A stretch of DNA of 40,634 bases, from assembly GCF_014647515.1 (NCBI RefSeq), contig NZ_BMPI01000010.1, positions 86,304-126,937 of the forward strand, read 5' to 3'. The position numbers and the translations under genes are program-made. Of this stretch, positions 39,228 through 40,634 are shown piece by piece (position 1 is the stretch's first letter; every line of letters starts with the position of its first letter). Below the pieces are notes generated by a model that saw only the letters and a list, made by a program, of their open reading frames with translations, searched no databases and was not told the origin of the DNA. The DNA is from Dactylosporangium sucinum (GTDB lineage Bacteria > Actinomycetota > Actinomycetes > Mycobacteriales > Micromonosporaceae).

Positions 39228-39734
39228 ATGGTCGACGTGTCCGAGGTGGTATCGCCCCGGATCGTCGTGGCCGCCGCGATCATCATGGACGGGCGGGTCC
39301 TCGCTGGCGAGCGCGCCGCCGAGCCGGTCACCCTGGCCGGCATGTGGGAGTTCCCCGGTGGCAAGGTCGAGCCCGGCGAGACCGAACCTGAGGCGCTTGA
39401 GCGGGAGTGCCGCGAGGAACTGGGCGTAGCCGTCGACGTTGGTCGTCGGGTCGGCGCCGACGCGCCCATCCAGCCGGGCCGGTCGGTGCTGCGGGTCTAC
39501 ACCGCGGTGCTGCGCCATCCGGCGTCCCCGAGCGCACGCCAACATCGGCAGCTTCGGTGGCTCAGCGCGGCCGAACTCGCCACCGTGCCGTGGCTGCACT
39601 CCGACGCCACCGTACTGCCCGCCATAGCAACCCTGCTCCTGGCCGCCCAGTGTGATGCCGCCGCCGGCATCAACTCATGGCTCCCAGGCCGGGTGCCGCG
39701 GCCCGGCGCGGGCGACCAGCCCCGGAGCCGATGA
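39228..39734 (+). CDS. NUDIX hydrolase (MutT-like)
   Basis: Encodes 168 residues. A perfect NUDIX box at residues 45-67: Gly45, Glu51, Arg59-Glu60, Glu63-Glu64 and Gly66 within GKVEPGETEPEALERECREE. The N-terminal strand is RIVVAAAIIMDGRVLAGERA; the size and the MWEFPGGK segment are MutT/8-oxo-dGTPase-like. It probably hydrolyses a nucleoside triphosphate to the monophosphate; here it could remove unwanted (d)CTP or a modified NTP, by analogy with the T4 dCTPase logic (inference). The ATG has GGAG upstream. Last gene of the operon. Confidence 0.85.
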   Translation: MVDVSEVVSPRIVVAAAIIMDGRVLAGERAAEPVTLAGMWEFPGGKVEPGETEPEALERECREELGVAVDVGRRVGADAPIQPGRSVLRVYTAVLRHPASPSARQHRQLRWLSAAELATVPWLHSDATVLPAIATLLLAAQCDAAAGINSWLPGRVPRPGAGDQPRSR

Positions 39735-39883
39735 GGCGCGGCACATCGCGCAGGTACGTCCATCAGCGACGAGCTTTTCCACACAGCCCACCGCGACGGG
39801 TCACGATCTACGAGCTCGCCGCCGCGCCGTGTTGGACGCTCGACCTGATCAGGGGCGCTGGACACTGCTGGGGGAAAGGGCCC

Positions 39884-40634
39884 ATGACAGCGGGCGGCCT
39901 CGGCCGCACCGCGGGCCGTCTCCACCACGGCCGCGAAGTGCAGCCCGTCGTCATCCGCGACGGCCCGACCGTGCCGGCTCAGCGGCCCGGGCCGTGGTAC
40001 TTGATCCCGAGCGACGGACGGGCCAGGGCGGCGACCGCGGCCGCCGCCCCCACGACCTCGCGAGCGAGGCATTCGGCGACGGGCTTCCGGTCCCACTCGC
40101 CACGGTCCGCGCGGCCTGGCGGGCCGTGGTCCAGCGCGTCGTCGTGCCCGGCGAACAGCACTCCCCCGTCCCGGTCGCAGCGGACGAGCGGGCTGAGCGG
40201 GCGTGGGACCTAGCCGAGCGCGCCGCCGACGGCCGCACCCAGGCGACCGTCCTGCCCCGCCGGATGCGGCGTATCGACCAGCGGCTCACCGCCTACGGCG
40301 TGCCGTGGAACGTGCCCGGGATCGCGCAGTTCGACCGCGGCCCGGCCAGCCCCGAGCCGGTGACAGCCAAGGGGCTCACCACGCGGACGCTGGTCGGCGT
40401 GCTCGCCGGCGCGTCCGAGGTGAACGGCCCGACCATGGCCTCGTTCGTGCGGGCCTTCCTGCCGCCCGGCGCTGCCAGTCCGATCGCATCCTGGATGGAG
40501 TACCCCGAGAGCGCCGTCCGCGACCCCGCCGACGTCACCGACGGCGCCGGGCTGCGCCTGATCCCGGACGGCGACATCCGCCAACACCTGCTGCGTGTCA
40601 TCGACGCGGCGACGCCGGAGCAGCTGCGCGCCGC
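39884..40634 (+). CDS. hypothetical protein, apparent frameshift, cut by window end
   Basis: ATG 39884 has a strong GGGGGAAAGGG site and reads MTAGGLGRTAGRLHHGREVQ, VVIRDGPTVPAQRPGPWYLI to about 40020. From about 40020 natural sequence continues in another frame, HDLASEAFGDGLPVPLATVR, AWDLAERAADGRTQATVLPR and TLVGVLAGASEVNGPTMASF, to the window edge. GTG 39994 in the second frame is an alternative start if there is no frameshift, but it has no ribosome site. No family was recognised. The 149 bp before it (39735-39883) contain no secure gene. Confidence 0.45.

Overview
The window is very GC-rich with strongly biased third codon positions. It contains several families typical of actinomycetes: an XRE regulator with a DUF5753-like sensor paired with a DUF397 protein, a DUF5999 protein, and genes that appear to be leaderless. 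This points to a mycelial actinomycete, possibly Micromonosporaceae, Streptomycetaceae or a relative; the genus is a guess. No rRNA, tRNA or CRISPR array was seen. Most of the window looks like accessory DNA.

Layout. 0-9 kb holds small membrane or unknown proteins, a large protein with a C-terminal nuclease-like domain (1560-3032), a CoiA-like protein (3202-4602), a Cys-rich protein, and a GNAT-like protein (7171-7671). Many of these start directly behind a TANNNT box. 9-24 kb is a leftward block: a zeta-toxin kinase, small membrane proteins, three tandem proteins sharing one N-terminal module but differing at the C-terminus (one ends in an ADP-ribosyltransferase-like domain), a Pycsar-effector-like membrane protein, a DUF5999 protein, and an operon of DUF1643, a PD-(D/E)XK nuclease and an SNF2 helicase split by a LAGLIDADG intein. 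A palindrome GATAC-N6-GTATC precedes several of these units. A tyrosine-recombinase-like protein lacking the recognisable catalytic residues (23800-24720) is divergent from the block.

24.7-30 kb is worn: several genes can be read only by changing frame. The intact XRE/DUF397 pair (26791-27859) sits here, and about 320 bp of its 5' end and promoter region is duplicated at 30140-30458.

30.5-39.7 kb is the most interesting part: a nearly gapless, translationally coupled rightward operon starting just after the second copy of that regulatory region. It encodes a TPR-like protein, two related winged-helix-like proteins, a GNAT-like protein, a SpeD-like AdoMet decarboxylase homologue, a small protein, a GT-B-like glycosyltransferase, a thymidylate-synthase-fold protein with Asp at the base-recognition position (predicted to act on a cytosine nucleotide), a nucleoside diphosphate kinase, a radical SAM enzyme, a DEDDh exonuclease and a NUDIX hydrolase. 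Together these suggest synthesis of a modified, perhaps glycosylated or amine-bearing, cytosine nucleotide, either for DNA modification or as a nucleoside natural product. I do not recognise the whole set as a described pathway. The last gene runs off the window end with an apparent frameshift.
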